Origin: Lytechinus variegatus
Taxonomy: Eukaryota; Echinodermata; Echinoidea; Temnopleuroida; Toxopneustidae
DNA: 64,000 nucleotides
Assembly (NCBI RefSeq): GCF_018143015.1
Contig: NC_054751.1
Coordinates: 19,949,292 to 20,013,291, forward strand
Direction of reading: 5' to 3'
A program made the translations under genes and the position numbers. This document shows positions 11,850 through 25,700 of this stretch, one piece after another; position 1 is the first letter of the stretch; each line of letters begins with the position of its first letter. The notes beneath the pieces are model-generated. The model saw nothing but the letters and a program-made list of their open reading frames with translations, made no database searches and was not told the origin of the DNA.

Positions 11850-12045
11850 GGTGTTAGCTGTGCTGCCCATAGAGGCACTCTAGCATTCAAGGAATTTCTT
11901 CCTATCGGGGTACCCATTCACCTCACCTGGGTTGAGTGCAGCACAATGTTAAATTTCTTGCTGAAGGAAAACACGCTATGACTGGGATCGAACCCACGTC
12001 CCTCAGATTGAAAGATGAGAGTCATATCCACTAGACCGAAACGCC
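11850..12045 (-). repeat. tRNA-derived SINE
   Basis: Read on the minus strand: a tRNA-like head (A box GGTCTAGTGGAT, B box GGGTTCGATCCC) followed by the family body GTGTTTTCCTTCAGCAAGAA and CAACCCAGGTGAGGTGAATG. Other copies: 20395-20590 (minus), 25262-25420 (plus), 29452-29560 (plus, fragment) and 33428-33720 (plus). Confidence 0.85.
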
Positions 12046-12544
12046 CCCTTTTATGAAGGTTTGGTCAACCGACATGGCAGTATGTGAAAGGAGGGGGGGG
12101 GGGGTGTAACTTGTAAGGGAAAAGTCTATCCTTCCCCATGAAAGTTTGACAACCATGTGCAATCACAATTAGATAAAATTCACCATATTTTTATTTTGAG
12201 TCATAATCGGTTAGAAAAAAACACTTTTCTTGCTTATGAAATCTATATTTAAGATTCTACGGAAACATATCTACTTGATGAGATGGCAAGACATTTTGCA
12301 CAAATTTTACATTGCCATGTTAAGTGATTGGCATCATTATGTCGACATGGCGAGATAGGCCTATGTTATCTTTTCATATGTCAACCGATGAAAAGTTACA
12401 TGTCTTCATGGCGACATAAATTATTGTTAACTCGATTTGGTAAGATAAATTACGATGTATTATCATACAACAATTTATAGGTCGATTTGACAAGATAAAA
12501 TATCTCGCCATCTTGTTAATTGGTACTTTAAAGTTTCTGTAAGA

Positions 12545-12900
12545 TTTATAACACAATGTGAAGGAAGGGATGGAAGAAAGGGGAAGAAGGAGATGGGGGA
12601 ATTTATGAAAATAAGAAGTAAAAGGGAATTAAATTTACTTGGATGGAGAACTGAAGAAGATCAAAATAAGAAAAGAGAGAATATAAGGAAGGGTGAGTGG
12701 GAGGGGAAGAAGAACATAAAGGAGAATATACTTAATAGAAAGAGGGAGGGGAGATCGGAGGAAGAACACATCAAGAAAGAGGCGGGACTAAAACGTAAGG
12801 AACAAGACGAGGGACGGGAAAGGAGACGTGAAAAAATGACAATGAGAGAGAAGAAAGGGGGAGATGAAAGAAGAAGAATTTACAGGGAAATAATTCGGAT
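12545..12900 (+). repeat. Purine-rich low-complexity tract
   Basis: Dense GGAAGA/GAGAAA sequence. It yields an apparent Lys/Glu/Arg-rich frame of 148 aa (12593-13039) that I regard as a composition artefact. Confidence 0.7.
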
Positions 12901-13026
12901 CTGGACGTCTTTTTCCTGCATGAGTACAAATGAGGGAAAAACAAAACTGATAGATCCAGATAGTTCACGTCCGGTCCGTACGTGCCCCATATATTTTTCT
13001 TGTCAAATTCTCCTTGAACAAATTAT

Positions 13027-14830
13027 CTCCATTTTGTAGTAAAAACTCTTTCTTTTGAGGGCCAGGTTGTAAAATTTCCTGTAAAAAAATGCCCCCCTTT
13101 TAGGCAGTGGCGTAGCTACGGGGGGGCCTGGGGGGGCACGTGCCCCCCCCTGAGATTTGGTGTGCCCCCCCAGGTGCCCCCCCAGAAAAAATAGGCAGAG
13201 CAAAAAAAAAAGAATAGAAAAAGGGAGAAAGAAGAAAGAAAAAGTAAAAGAAGAAGAAAGACAGAAGAAAAAAAAGAAGAGGAGGAAGACGAGTGAATGA
13301 AATAATGTGAGGGGAAGACTTGCAATAAAAAAAAAAATATTTTCATGTTACTATGTAGAATTTTTGCTGGCGCTTCGCGCCATAATTGCCTGTTCGATGG
13401 GATTCATATCTTGCTCAATAGGCTGATGTGGAGCAAGTTTTGAAGTCAATATGCAAAACATATTGTAGCTCGGACATCGAGCTTTCATTTTTTTTTCATT
13501 TACAAATTTAAGTGCTCTGTAAAATGTCTGTTTTATGGTCTACATATCAGCATTTTAAGCTCACGCTGCGTGGTCACATTGTTTGATTGCCAAGGTTATA
13601 TTGTCTACGTGTATTCCATAATGTTCCATTAGACAAATGTATTCAGAATGCCCAGATTTTAGGTCTAAATATGAAACATGCGCGATAACCTGGATGTTCT
13701 TTATATTATCCAGTTTTACATCAGAATATCAATAATTGTCTGCTCACGCTTCACGATCGCATTATTTTAATGATACCCAATTGACTATATCCTATTTCTG
13801 ACTTACAAAATATGAATAGAGTGTCCCGCTTTTAGGTCTCAATTTTCTTAGTCTTGCGCTTCGCGCTCGCATCAATTGTTTAGTTACATACCTATCCCAT
13901 TAATTAATACAAAAAGTGCTTAGAATGACCATTTTTTTTTTTAGGTCGGAATGTCAAAAAATTTGCTCGCGCTTCGCGCTCGCATTATTGAGATATTTAC
14001 CGTCTTCGTGGGTAACTGGAAGCAGTCCTTAACAGGTCCCTTTTCGATAATGCTAGAACAGTTGATAAAAAAATTCTGTTCGCGCTTGGGGGTACATACG
14101 AACCTTGTTCAGAATCACACATAACATTGCCAAAAAAATTAAATTTTCAGAAAAAAATACATTAAAGTAAAAAAAAAATCGCTCGCGCTTCGCGCTCGCA
14201 CTTTTTATAAGGCTTATGAGATTATGTTATGTTTATGTTTTTTTATAAGAATAAAACTAAGAAGTGACTGATATAGGGGAAGATAATTTCTGGCCCGGTC
14301 CCCTATTGGCGAAAGTCGGATCCGCCCTTGTGGACACATAAACACACACCGGAAAATGGCCAGTGCCCCCCCTGAAAAAGCAAGGACCCCCCAGTGCCCC
14401 CCAGGGAAAAAATCCTAGCTACGCCACTGCTTTTAGGGTCTTCACACTTCATGTATAACTTGGTGTTCTTATTTGAAACCAAGGTGCGTTCAAGGGGAAG
14501 TTCACTCTGGCAAAAAGTTTACACTAAAATACTATTAAAAAAATGTTAATGGTTTCAGGAAAATCCATTTCATTCTATATTAGAATTTTATGTTTTATCT
14601 CCATTTTGTAGTGAAAACCCTTCTTTTTTTTTTGGGGGGGGGGGAGGTTGTAATATTTCCTGTAAAAAATGCCCCTTTTAGGGTCTTCAAACTTCATGTA
14701 TAACTTGCTGTTCTTATTTGAGAGGGGCGTTCAAGGGGAAGTTCACTCTGGCAAAAGGTTTGTACTGAAAAATATTATTTAAAAAAATGTTAATGGTTTC
14801 AGGAAAATCCATTTCATTTTATGCTTTATT
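13027..14830 (+). repeat. Tandem duplication (~235 bp units), first copy split by a hAT insertion
   Basis: Unit 1 is 13027-13104 plus 14430-14585; unit 2 is about 14597-14815. Both contain TTATCTCCATTTTGTAGT, TGCCCC-TTTTAGGGTCTTCA, TCAAGGGGAAGTTCACTCTG and TTAATGGTTTCAGGAAAATC. Unit 2 keeps the uninterrupted target CTTTTAGG near 14670; unit 1 is opened there by the element at 13105-14429. Confidence 0.9.
13105..14429. mobile_element. Non-autonomous hAT-like transposon
   Basis: 1,325 bp with termini CAGTGGCGTAGCTACG and TAGCTACGCCACTG and an 8-bp target duplication CTTTTAGG (13097-13104 and 14430-14437). C/G-rich subterminal stretches flank an AT-rich interior. Inside, a motif close to GCTCGCGCTTCGCGCTCGCA recurs near 13368, 13560, 13740, 13851, 13963 and 14180. 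No transposase is present. Related copies: 18101-19256 and 48182-50138. Confidence 0.9.
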
Positions 14831-15330
14831 TGTGACGTCATATGCGAGCAGCTTCCCCATTTATTGTGTATACAAACCAATAAAATGTCCAGAAAAATAG
14901 AATAACGTTTTATTTTACATTCCACACCTACTACTGAGAGAAAAAAACTTTAAACCATTAACAATTTTGAAATTTATGTATTTTGTAGGTCCTTTACATA
15001 ACATCTTGGGTCAGCTGCTCGTCATTGACGTCACAATAAAAATAAAAAGATTGAAATTCTTGTAACTTTCTTAATCTTTGATAGATTTTCTTCAAACCTT
15101 CGCCGATGTTTTTTTTTTTAATAATTATTATTCCGGTATTTTTATTAAAATAAACCAGGCTTAGTTCTAGACAAAAAGTTTTTTTTTTTGGGGGGGGGGC
15201 TTTTGGGGCTAGACAAATTTTTGACGTTGGTTTTTTTTTTTCAATACAATGAAAATGTCCTATTGTGAATAGCCTGATACACATAAAAACAGCCAGTCCC
15301 CCTCATGTGAAATATTTCTAATATCGTGCG
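14585..15330. other. Second duplication unit and flank, no gene
   Basis: AT-rich flank with G and T homopolymers near 14630 and 15180. No exon is recognised. Confidence 0.4.
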
Positions 15331-15423
15331 AGGGAGCGTAGTGATCAAGCAGAAAAAAATCATGTTTTCAAAATGCTTGAGAATTTTTCATCTCTATTAT
15401 GCATGAGGGCATTTAATGATAGA

Positions 15424-15640
15424 GGGTGCTCTAACTGTGGTGTTAAAACTGACACCAATTGTAGAGGACCACACCCCCTAGAGATTGAACATAACACCAA
15501 AGAGTGTAAATGTAACAACCAAAGGTGTTGTAATAACACCTATAGGTGTAAAACTAACACCAACAATTTAACACCGGTTTAAAATAACTGGTGTTTCCTC
15601 TATGTACACCGGTTAACACCACAGTTTTTGCTGTGTGTAT
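15424..15640 (+). repeat. Cluster of TAACACC/GGTGTTA motifs
   Basis: About a dozen occurrences of ACACC or GGTGT in both orientations, ending in CACAGTTTTTGCTGTGTG. The layout is that of a short interspersed DNA element; termini were not resolved. Confidence 0.6.
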
Positions 15641-16034
15641 GGTTAACTGTTACTCTCTCCTGCCGTGCGTTTTTTTTCAAAGATTTAATTTGAACGTAAA
15701 AGGAATAATAGAACATGGCATGAGATGGGTTTAATATCAATGACAGACCCCTTACAAGTATTACGAGAGAATGTGGTGACCGAGGAGAAAATGTTAAAAG
15801 TTAAACCTAGCATTTGGAGCACGTTATGATCTTTACAAATAAATGTAGGCCTACAGCTACAACATCGTTAAATTACTGAACAGCCTATAGGATACTCATT
15901 CAATATTCAAAGGCTGCAAAACCCGGCCGGCCAATGAATAATGATCACCGCCATAACACAAAAGTATACACAAAACTATACACATAGCCATAGGGCCTAT
16001 TGTAGAGTGTGTAGAGTCAAATATTCTACATCTT

Positions 16035-16115
16035 GCTTCTATCATGGGGTAGGGGGCGATCGCCATGAAAATATTGGGGATGCGGCAAACAGATCGATTT
16101 CCCTGCCCAATAATT
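16035..16115 (+). repeat. Fragment of the 48-kb hAT-like family end
   Basis: GGGGGCGATCGCCATGAAAA, TATTGGGG and CCCAATAATT match the subterminal segment at 48206-48275 of the element at 48182-50138. Confidence 0.65.
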
Positions 16116-16739
16116 TTGACAGATTGAAATATTTAAGAATTCACTGCAAAATATGTTTGACAAACTTCTGAAATAACAGGTGCGAAATGATTTGTCTATT
16201 GTTCGAAGGTACAATAAAAACAATTTTCATTTTCTGAGCCATGACCCCTATCATACGACACAATGGAAGCTGCTCGCATATGACGTCACAAATCAAATGA
16301 TTGAATTTCTAATAACTTGTTTAAATTCTTTGGTGGATTTTTATTAAACCTTCGGCAATATATTTTATTTATTCTGCTATTTTTTGAATAAACTTTTCGT
16401 CAAGGTTTCCCCTTTAGGGTCCGGGCCTTTCAATTCAGGAAGTCAGGGAGTCATTGCCACTGAGTATACAGATCAGTGGTAATTGCATGGCCATGGATTT
16501 TAGGCTGCATATTAAGACCACATTTGCCAAGTGAAGGGTTTGCACATAAAATCACCTACATGGAAGAAATGAACTTAAGTTAATGTATAATTAACGAACT
16601 CTTCCAACAATGCACTAAATATTTTTAGTTAAATAAAATAGAAAAATAAGCTCTTGCAGCTGACAAGAGAAGATGGGAATCGAACATATATTTCAACGTC
16701 TGGAGGAGAGCTACGGTATCAGCCACATGCGGAATTTTA

Positions 16740-16750
16740 AAGATGGCGGC
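16740..16750 (+). promoter_or_regulatory. YY1-type box overlapping the DDX56 start codon
   Basis: AAGATGGCGGC spans the start codon of DDX56. This is the typical YY1 element of housekeeping promoters and 5' ends. A second copy lies at 52723-52733 on the plus strand. Confidence 0.5.
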
Positions 16751-19700
16751 CTCCACTCATGAAAAAAATGTGGTTTCATTTCGTGGTATGGGTCTAGATG
16801 ATCGCGTCCTTAAGGTAATTTGACATTGTGTTATGTTCAAATCTTACCGAATTAATATCTGTTCATGATATTATTACTTTTTAAAGTAGAGTTTGACAGT
16901 TAGGGCACTCTTTAAATGCGAATTTCACAATTTTCTTAAGCTTAGTCCCATAAATTGGATTCTGTGTCATGTCCAGTGCTAGACTTAAATTTAAACGTAA
17001 AGCTTCGGTCTCTGTTTTATTGGTTGTTCTGCTAACTCCGTTGGCTCCACTCACCAATTACAGAGACCGAATGTCTAGCTTGAACTGTACAGCCTACAGG
17101 GACTCAATGGCCATATGTTTATGTATTAAGTTGGCAGTGGTTGGGATCACTTGTTCACTGCTAGTGCTACCATCTGGCCTGTGGAGAATCTACAGGTAAG
17201 ACTATGGTATGCCAATGCTGTATAGAGCACACACTTTAAAAAATCATTAAAATATCACTTTTGTGACCAAAATTACTAATTTCCATACAGTTGCAATTTA
17301 TTTATTATTAAATATGGGAATAATTTGTGTATTCACCAGAGCGCTCAAAAACTTGAAGTTTTGGCATATTTTTGTGTACGCCCTCTATTGGTGGAAAGTA
17401 ATATGGCAAGAAAATTTTCATTTTTTATCTCTATTTTTAATTAAGAATAAATGATATAAAGAATCAAATTTAAATAAGAGCCAAGCAGTATGAATTAACA
17501 GGTCTAATGGAAACTGTCAGTGTAAAAAAATCAAGCATTTTCCCCAAAGAAAAAGAGAAAATAAGCCAAACATTGCCACCCTTATTTTGTCACACATGGA
17601 GATATAACTGAGAACAAGGTTATATTATAACCTTGTTCATCGAATGAGTGGTTGGGATTAAAACCAGGGGAGTGGGAGTTGCACGATCACGACAGCCAAA
17701 CTAATTCAGAGTAAAGTAGACAAATTAAAAGTTTGAGTAAAACTAATGGAAATAGATCTAAGTTTAAAAATAGAAATCTACTCACTGTTTATTTTTCAAT
17801 TTAAGTTTCTTTTTTTTTTGGTGCATTTGATGCCAAAATGGAATATTAATCTATGGTTGTTTGTTCTTTTTATGAAATAAAGCCAACAAAAATCAAGGAG
17901 CCCTGTCTGTTTTTTTTTTTTTTGAATTGTTTAGGGTAACCCCTATTGGCGCAGTGGCTGCACAATCGCGAGTCGTCTGTGTACGAGGAGAAAAACAAGT
18001 CAAAAATAAAAATATGTTAAAAAACTCCTTGAAACAGATGGATCCAGCTGTCTAGTCCTAGCCTTGAGGACACTGTGATGATTGTTATAAATATTTTACA
18101 CAGCGGCGTAACTACGGGGGGGGGGGGGGCATGGGGGGCACGTGCCCTCCAAATTGGCTGACAAAAAAAAATGGAAAAGGAGAAAAAGAGGGAGAAAGGA
18201 AGAGGAACGTAGTGGGAAAGAAGAAATTATTATTCATTATAATGGTATATTACATTATAATCATGTTATGTTATATTACTTAGGAAACATTTCTATCATA
18301 ACTTTATGAAACATAATTTGCTCAGGGCCTATGTTGTCATTGTTCCTGGTGCTCGCATTATCTTTTTAAAGAGATATATAAACCTGTTGGATGAAAAACT
18401 TGTTTCAAGTCAATATACATCAAATATATTATTGTTTTATGTAGTGACATATATGCTTCTTTTTTCATGACTACTTAAAATGATTGCCCCATGTTAAGAT
18501 TTTAATATGAAACATTTTCTGTCCGTGATTACATTCGCATCCATGGAGTGATGAGATAAGTCTGCTCTCCGTGAATTCCTAAAATCAGTCCTTAAAATGT
18601 CCCTTTTTCTGATGTGAATATAAACAAATTTCAGCTCACGCTTCACGCTTGCATCATTTGGTTAGTGAAATACATATAGTATTGGTGAATTCCTACTAGT
18701 AAGCCTTAGAATGCCCGCTTCAGGTCTGAATTATCTAAATTTTCAGCTCGCGCTCGCAATATTTGATTAGTGAGATGCGTATGGTAATCATGATTAAAAT
18801 GACTTCAAAAAGTGCTTCCTGTCTTCAGATGTGATTCTAACAAAATCAGCAAGTGCTTGGCACTTGCATTAGATGACTATGGTGAGATATGTATACTATT
18901 AAGGGATTCCTAAAATATAGTCCTTAGATTTCCCTGTTTGGGGTCAATATATACAAAAATTTTGGCTCGCGCTTCGCGCTCGCATTGCTTAGCAAGACAG
19001 GTACTTATCATGCATGTTTATAATGTCCCTTTTTAGGTCTGAATATCAAAAATTTTGAGCTCGCGCTTCGTGCTCGCATTATTTGATTGCTGACGATGCG
19101 TATTTTTATTCATGATTACAATGACAACAAGTGCTTTCTTAAAATGTCTCTATTAGGTCAATATACCTGACAATTGAGCGCGCTTTGCGTGCTCAATAAG
19201 GGACTCAAAATTTTTGCTGGTGCCCTCCTAATGCCGTGACCAACGGTACGCCACTGATAATTTTTCATCACAGAGCCTTGAAATGCTAAATATTTTTAAC
19301 CCCTACATACGTCCAATCCATATGTAGGGAATAAAGATATTTATATGAATATGAAAAATGAGAGGTTTCTTACCAGACCGATCTCATTTAGATCCTTCGA
19401 TCCATTCGTAAACACAGCAAATACAATAGGCTTGACCCTTGAACCGCTTCGTTATGACGTACCTTTGATAAGCGATGTTACAAAATGCCGTTTTGAAGAA
19501 CAATTAATAGATAATTATTATTTAACAAATAGTAAAATACGAAACTTCATTATAAATAGTTATTGTTATAATAATAAATATTATTGGTCTGATTAGAATT
19601 ATTGTGCAAAATAAATGAAAATAATACAAATATTAGACCAAATTGATTATGAGATAAAATGGTCATAGACGAAATGGTGATTACATGTAGATGAAATGAT

Positions 19701-22700
19701 AATTAGACCAAATGGTTGTTAAATGGAATGGCATTAGACTACCCTGGTAAATGAAGGTAGACCATGTGTTGAGTGAATGAATTCGCTGCTAGTGGATGAA
19801 TTGGCAATTTACCGTCTTAAAGATCCTAATGTTAGTCGGTGCTAATGCAGTTTTGCACTGGCTGACTTCGACCAAATTTCCCCACCAGAAATTGTTTATA
19901 AATGCCCTCTGCTTATCCAAATTTTGCAATTGGCAACAGCTGTAATTCAGCTCCGATCTTGATATTATCGTTCGTATGGCTTCGCCGTAATTTTGATATC
20001 AAGGTAATACTATGAATTCAACTTGAAAACTAAAGCTTTAAATAAATTCATGGAGGAAAGGCTGCAGGCTGGCTGTACAGTATATTGTGATCTATATGAC
20101 ATCCTAAAATTTATTAGTCATATTACAAAAAATATTAACATGGCCAAAAAAAGTAACTGAGTACTTTCAAATCAAATGTGCAAAACCTGACTTTCACAGA
20201 GGGGTTTCAAGTAATGTTTGATAAGTAACTTCAGGTATGTTTTTATAGAGAAACTCCTATCAGTTGCATTACTGTCAGTTGAATTACGTTCAATCACGTT
20301 ACAGTTTGTCCAGCACCATTTGCATACTTTACCTTCAGATTATCCAAATGAAAATTATACATAATACATGTACAAACAGTACCCGGCTAAGCTAGGCGTT
20401 CATACATGTAGTGCACACAGCTTTTTCAGGAATTACTTCCTACCGGTACCCATTTACCTCACCTGGGTTGAGTGCAGCACACTGTGGATCAGTTTCTTCC
20501 TGAAGGAAATTATGCCATGGCTGGGATTCGAACCCACGACCCTCTGTTTCAAAGTCCGAAGACTAATCCACTGGGCCCCAACGCTCCATTTATGAACTTC
20601 CATATGAATACCCATAACATCAGTGGCACCTATTAAATTATTATTCACTCAAAACCAAATTTGCCCCATTCTGTATATCCCCTATGATGGCCCTCAAGAA
20701 ATATGAAAAATTGCAATTTTAATACCTGAAATGATATGTGCTCCCTCATTCATAACTGTAATTAAAGATCAATTGCATTTTCATTCAGACTTTTAAGAGC
20801 AAATGAAGATAAGAAATGTCCTGCATAGTTGTTTCACTCAGATTATGCTCATATATTGAAGAAAAAAAATTTGGGAAGCTACTTTTTTATTTATTCATTT
20901 TTAAGTAAATTGCTCTTGTTTCATGATGATGTGATTTCTATAGGCCCTTGCAAAGCTTGGCTGGTCTAGTCCTACTCTGATTCAAGAGAAAGCTATACCA
21001 CTTGCCTTGGAAGGAAAGGATATACTGGCCCGGGCAAGGACTGGATCTGGCAAAACGGCTGCCTATGCTATCCCTCTCGTTCAAAAGGTCCTAAGTTCAA
21101 AAGAGGTAAGTGGTTTGTTTTGTTTGTTGTTTTTTTGAAGGAGGTTGTGCTGTGGCCCAGATATCTTTGTAACAGAATTTTTTTTCATTTAACAACTCTT
21201 TGAATGTTACAACTTTTCAAATATTTCCTCAAATGATTTAAATGAAATATTGTCATTATTTGATGTAACTTATTGAAATCAAGTACTGTTACCCCTGTCA
21301 GACACAAATTTAACATGAGGTCCTTTCTTTGATTACAAATTGAAATGTACACTACATGTGTATTTGTCGCATCACTATCTGCTCTGCACTATTAATCTTT
21401 GTAGTAATTTAGTGCTAAATTTCCCATTGTACTGAGTACCATTGATCTTTTAACACCAGTAATTTTCAAGTTTTGAAGATCTATATCTTTGAAAATGTGG
21501 AACAGTTTGAAATATAATGAAAATTTATTCTTTTTTTTTTACATGTTTGTTCTAATTTCCTTGATAGTTTGTATCCATGTATCAAAAAAATAGAAATATA
21601 TTAGTGTGCTTAAATCACTCTGCATAGTGCTTAAGGTGTATAGCATATGAAAGACAAAAGAAAAATTAAACAGTTAATATTTACCAGAGCGACATTCAAG
21701 AATTAATATTAGGAAGAATAAAATGGGTACATCTTGATGTAACATGAGAAGGTTTCATCCAATGCACGGTAAATCACACAACTTTGATACATTGATGAAA
21801 ATTCTAAGAATTATGTTTTGTAGCATTATTATTTGGATTTGTTGAACAATGTTAACATGTGTTTGGGACTTAGTTTGGGTAATATTTATTGGTCATATTT
21901 TGCATTTGTAGATAATCTATGTATCAATCATTATGCATTTGTCATATGAATTTGCATGTGTCTTTCCTTACAGACAGCTAGAGAACAGGCAACTCGGGCT
22001 TTGGTCTTGGTACCCTCCAGGGAACTCTGTTCACAGGCCTATAGGAATTTACAGGTAAATCAACATACTTGGCTCTGCTCCACAAAACACATAAATGATC
22101 TTTTTAAAAAGTTACTTCTCAAAGGAAGTTATTATGCACATTTATGTATTGAAGTGATGTTAAAATGCCAAGTAGAATTTGTTTGTTTGGTTTTTTGTGT
22201 GTTTATTTTTTTTTTGGAATAATTCATTTATTTATTACAGTATTTTATTTTATTTATTATTATTAATTTTTTTTAGGGGGCGATTTTTCAATTAGCATTC
22301 TCATATTTCATAGTTCTTGCATTCCTGACCCAATTACATCAAATTCTCTCAGTGAAAGCAGGGGAAAAGAGCAAAGTATAGTTAACATTTAAAATAGTTA
22401 TGCATGATTTAAATATCAAATGTGCTGATAAATGAGTTTGTACTGTTAAAGATTTGAATTCAGAATACAGGCCAAGTTGAAATTGTAACATGAGGCTCTG
22501 CAATTGACCATGAGGTTGAATTTTTATGATTGATTGAATTGATTATTGTGTGTGATCAGTCATAAAAATCAGTTCTACGATTGATCAATAAAGCTTTATG
22601 TTATGGTGGCCCAGAATGATGGCTTGAAAATAAAGTATCATATCATTTTGTTTTTGTTTGTTTCAGGAAATCAGTAAATGTTGCTCTAAAGAAATCCGAT

Positions 22701-25700
22701 GTGCTGATGTCTCCGGTCAAGTGGATCTGTCAGCCCAGAGGTAATGTGAAGACTGTAAACAAAGATTTATTCAAACAGACAGTACTTTCTTTTGAAAGAA
22801 AGAAAATCGGAGAAGTAGAGGAATATTTTTTGAAAAATGAAAGTTGGTCACAGAATAACAAATTGTATAAAATACAGTGTACATTGTATTTATAATTGTG
22901 TTATGATAATAATGAAATTGATGATTATGATGATGATGGTGTTGGTGGTGGCAGTAGTGATGGTAGTGAAGATGATCATGATGATAATCACTGTGACAAT
23001 GATAATGATGATGATAAAATATAATGATGATTATATGGCTATGATGATGATAATGATGATGATGATGATGATGATGGTGGTGGTGATGATAATGAGAGAA
23101 TATAATGATGATTGTATGGTTATGATGATGATGATGATGAACATGATGATGGTGATGATCATGTTAATCACTATGAAAATGATAATATTATAAACCCTTT
23201 GAACCCGACAGGCCGGAATACCGGCCTACCAGTGAACGCGCAAATACCCGATAGGCCGGAATACCGGCCTACAGCCATGTGACTTCAAATGTCAGGTGAT
23301 CTTTAACAATGACGTCATCTCTCTAGTACGTGTACACGTAGCAAAACGTGTAGGAATAATTAGTCGATGATTTCAGTCAAGGGCGGCAATGGTTTCGGAA
23401 GGCTTTGGCATAAGAAATGGCCAAAATATGCCACTTTTTTGTGGTTCCTCTTGTCGTATGTGCAGTAACACCCTGTGTAATACGCGGCGAGTCACGTGCT
23501 TACTATTGGGAAGCAACTGAAGCATCTGACTTTGGTAAAAACAGTGATTTTGAGCCCAAAACAGACACTAAAGTTGATATTTCTGTTTGTAGACTAGGTC
23601 TACGGGAAGGTAAACAACTCCAGTCGGCTCGGTCCGGGTACTAGCGGGGGGAAGATGCCATTGGGTCTCATATCATGGGAATATGTGAATGTGGTTAATA
23701 TGTGCAAATAATTCATGGTCAAGGTCACCACCGCCCCTAATATTTAGGGTTCAAAGGGTTAATGATGTTGATAATGGTAAAGATTAAATCAATAACAATG
23801 ATCATTGTGATCAATTCTGATAAACTCATGTAATCATAATTAATATTTTCTTTACTTGCAAATATTACAGACCCCTTCTTATGGAGAGACCGGACATAGT
23901 TCTCGGCACACCCAGTCGGATCTTGGCCCACATCCAGGCCAAGAACTTGTCTCTACAGAGATCCCTTGAGATGCTTGTTATCGACGAAGCAGACTTAGTA
24001 TTTTCCTTCGGCCATGAGGCAGACATGAGGGCACTGCTCTCTCATTTCCCAAAGATTTATCAAGCTATATTGATGTCAGCTACGTTGAGTGAAGATGTAA
24101 AGACTCTCAAGAAATTGGTCTTACACAATCCAGTAAGTTTGGAGATTTCTGATTGTATCTTTAATTTTTTCCTTAGTTTGTGTTTGCTCACTATTAATAG
24201 ATGATAATGATTTCTTGGTCTAGGTCCCATAATACAAAGGTTAGCGATTAATCGTGTGCTTGATTTTCACAATTGATTGTACATTGTAGACAATGCAATC
24301 AATCGTAGAAAAATATCATTACTAAGCTTTGTGTTATAGGCCCCTGCTCTCTTGAAAACTTACAACTCCTTTGATTTAATATGAGCTTGAAAGTTATCTC
24401 AACTTGGTCATTTTTGTGATTGCTGAAATATTTGCAGTGATTATATTTCAGCTAATTTCTCAAGTAAATTGTTAACTTTCATGCATTACTATTGTTGCAA
24501 GTGAAAACAATTCCAGAATAGTGATGCTAAAGTTTATAAAAAATGAAATAAGGAAATTATCTGTCAACACTAAACTCCTAGCTTTTATACATGAGGATAT
24601 ACAAATGTGGATGAGTTTGTGTTAAATCATGCTTTGTAACCGCATTGAAAAGGTGCTCTATCAAATGCCTAGTGGATGTTTTAGAATTGGTTCCCAAGTT
24701 CTTATAAGATAAAAGTGGAATAAACTGACGTAAAGTGTAAGGTCTAAAAGATTTATCTTTGTATTAACATTTAAATCCTTAAAACTCAGATGCAGATTAA
24801 GTAGAGAAGGAGGATCTCACTTCGAATAATCACAAATCAATTATTTCCTATTTCCACACAGATCACGCTCAAACTTGCAGAATCTCAACTTCCAGAAGCA
24901 GACCGCCTAAGCCAGTATCAAATAAGGTGTATAGAAGAGGACAAATTTCTACTCATCTACACGCTACTAAAGCTCAAGCTAATCAGAGGCAAAACCATCA
25001 TCTTTGTCAACTCAATAGACAGGTGTTACAGGTCAGAAGAAGAATTATTATTTTCTCCTTTTTCATGATATCTTTCCCTCTCTGTTTTTCCTCAATGTCC
25101 CTAACCTCAGGAATATCCTATAGTAAGAATAATATGTCCATTTATCCAGCGCTATTACCATGTGCATATACTCAACTGCACTTTGACATTTGGTATCATA
25201 TTATTGCCCCGGCCATCATGAGCTGCCATATTGGCACTAAAGCATCAAGGAATAAATCCTAGTGGGGCATCGTGTAGTGGTTATGACTATCGTCTTTCAC
25301 GTGGGTTTGATTCCCAGCCATGGCATGTTTTCCTTCAGCAAGAAATTTACCCACATCGTGCTGCACTCAACCCAGGGGGAAGTGAATGGGTACCTGGAAT
25401 ATCCCACCAATTTATATAAGAAACATTCCATCACTTAATATCTTCAAATCAAAATGAAGAGATAAATCTTAAGAAGTTGTTTCATGAGTATTAGATTTAT
25501 GAATATGAATAATAGAAAAAATGAGAAAATGCAGTAATTCTGATCCAATATTCAAATTCATAGTATTGTAAAGATTTCGTCAATGAAAAACATACTATTG
25601 GTCACTGCATGTTGATTTTCTATTGTAATGATACTAATAGTATTTCTTTATTTATGGACTTCAGATGTATCTTGAAATGCAGTTTGTAGTAGCAGTGTGC

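Noticed and set aside
12593-13039. 148-aa plus-strand frame, Lys/Glu/Arg-rich
   Set aside because: It lies in a purine-rich low-complexity tract; the protein is composition only, with no domain and no splice context.
18101-19256. 8-bp target duplication for this hAT-like copy
   Set aside because: Left ATTTTACA and right ATAATTTT do not match well enough to call.
22837-23193. 118-aa Met-rich frame
   Set aside because: It is a translation of the GAT microsatellite.
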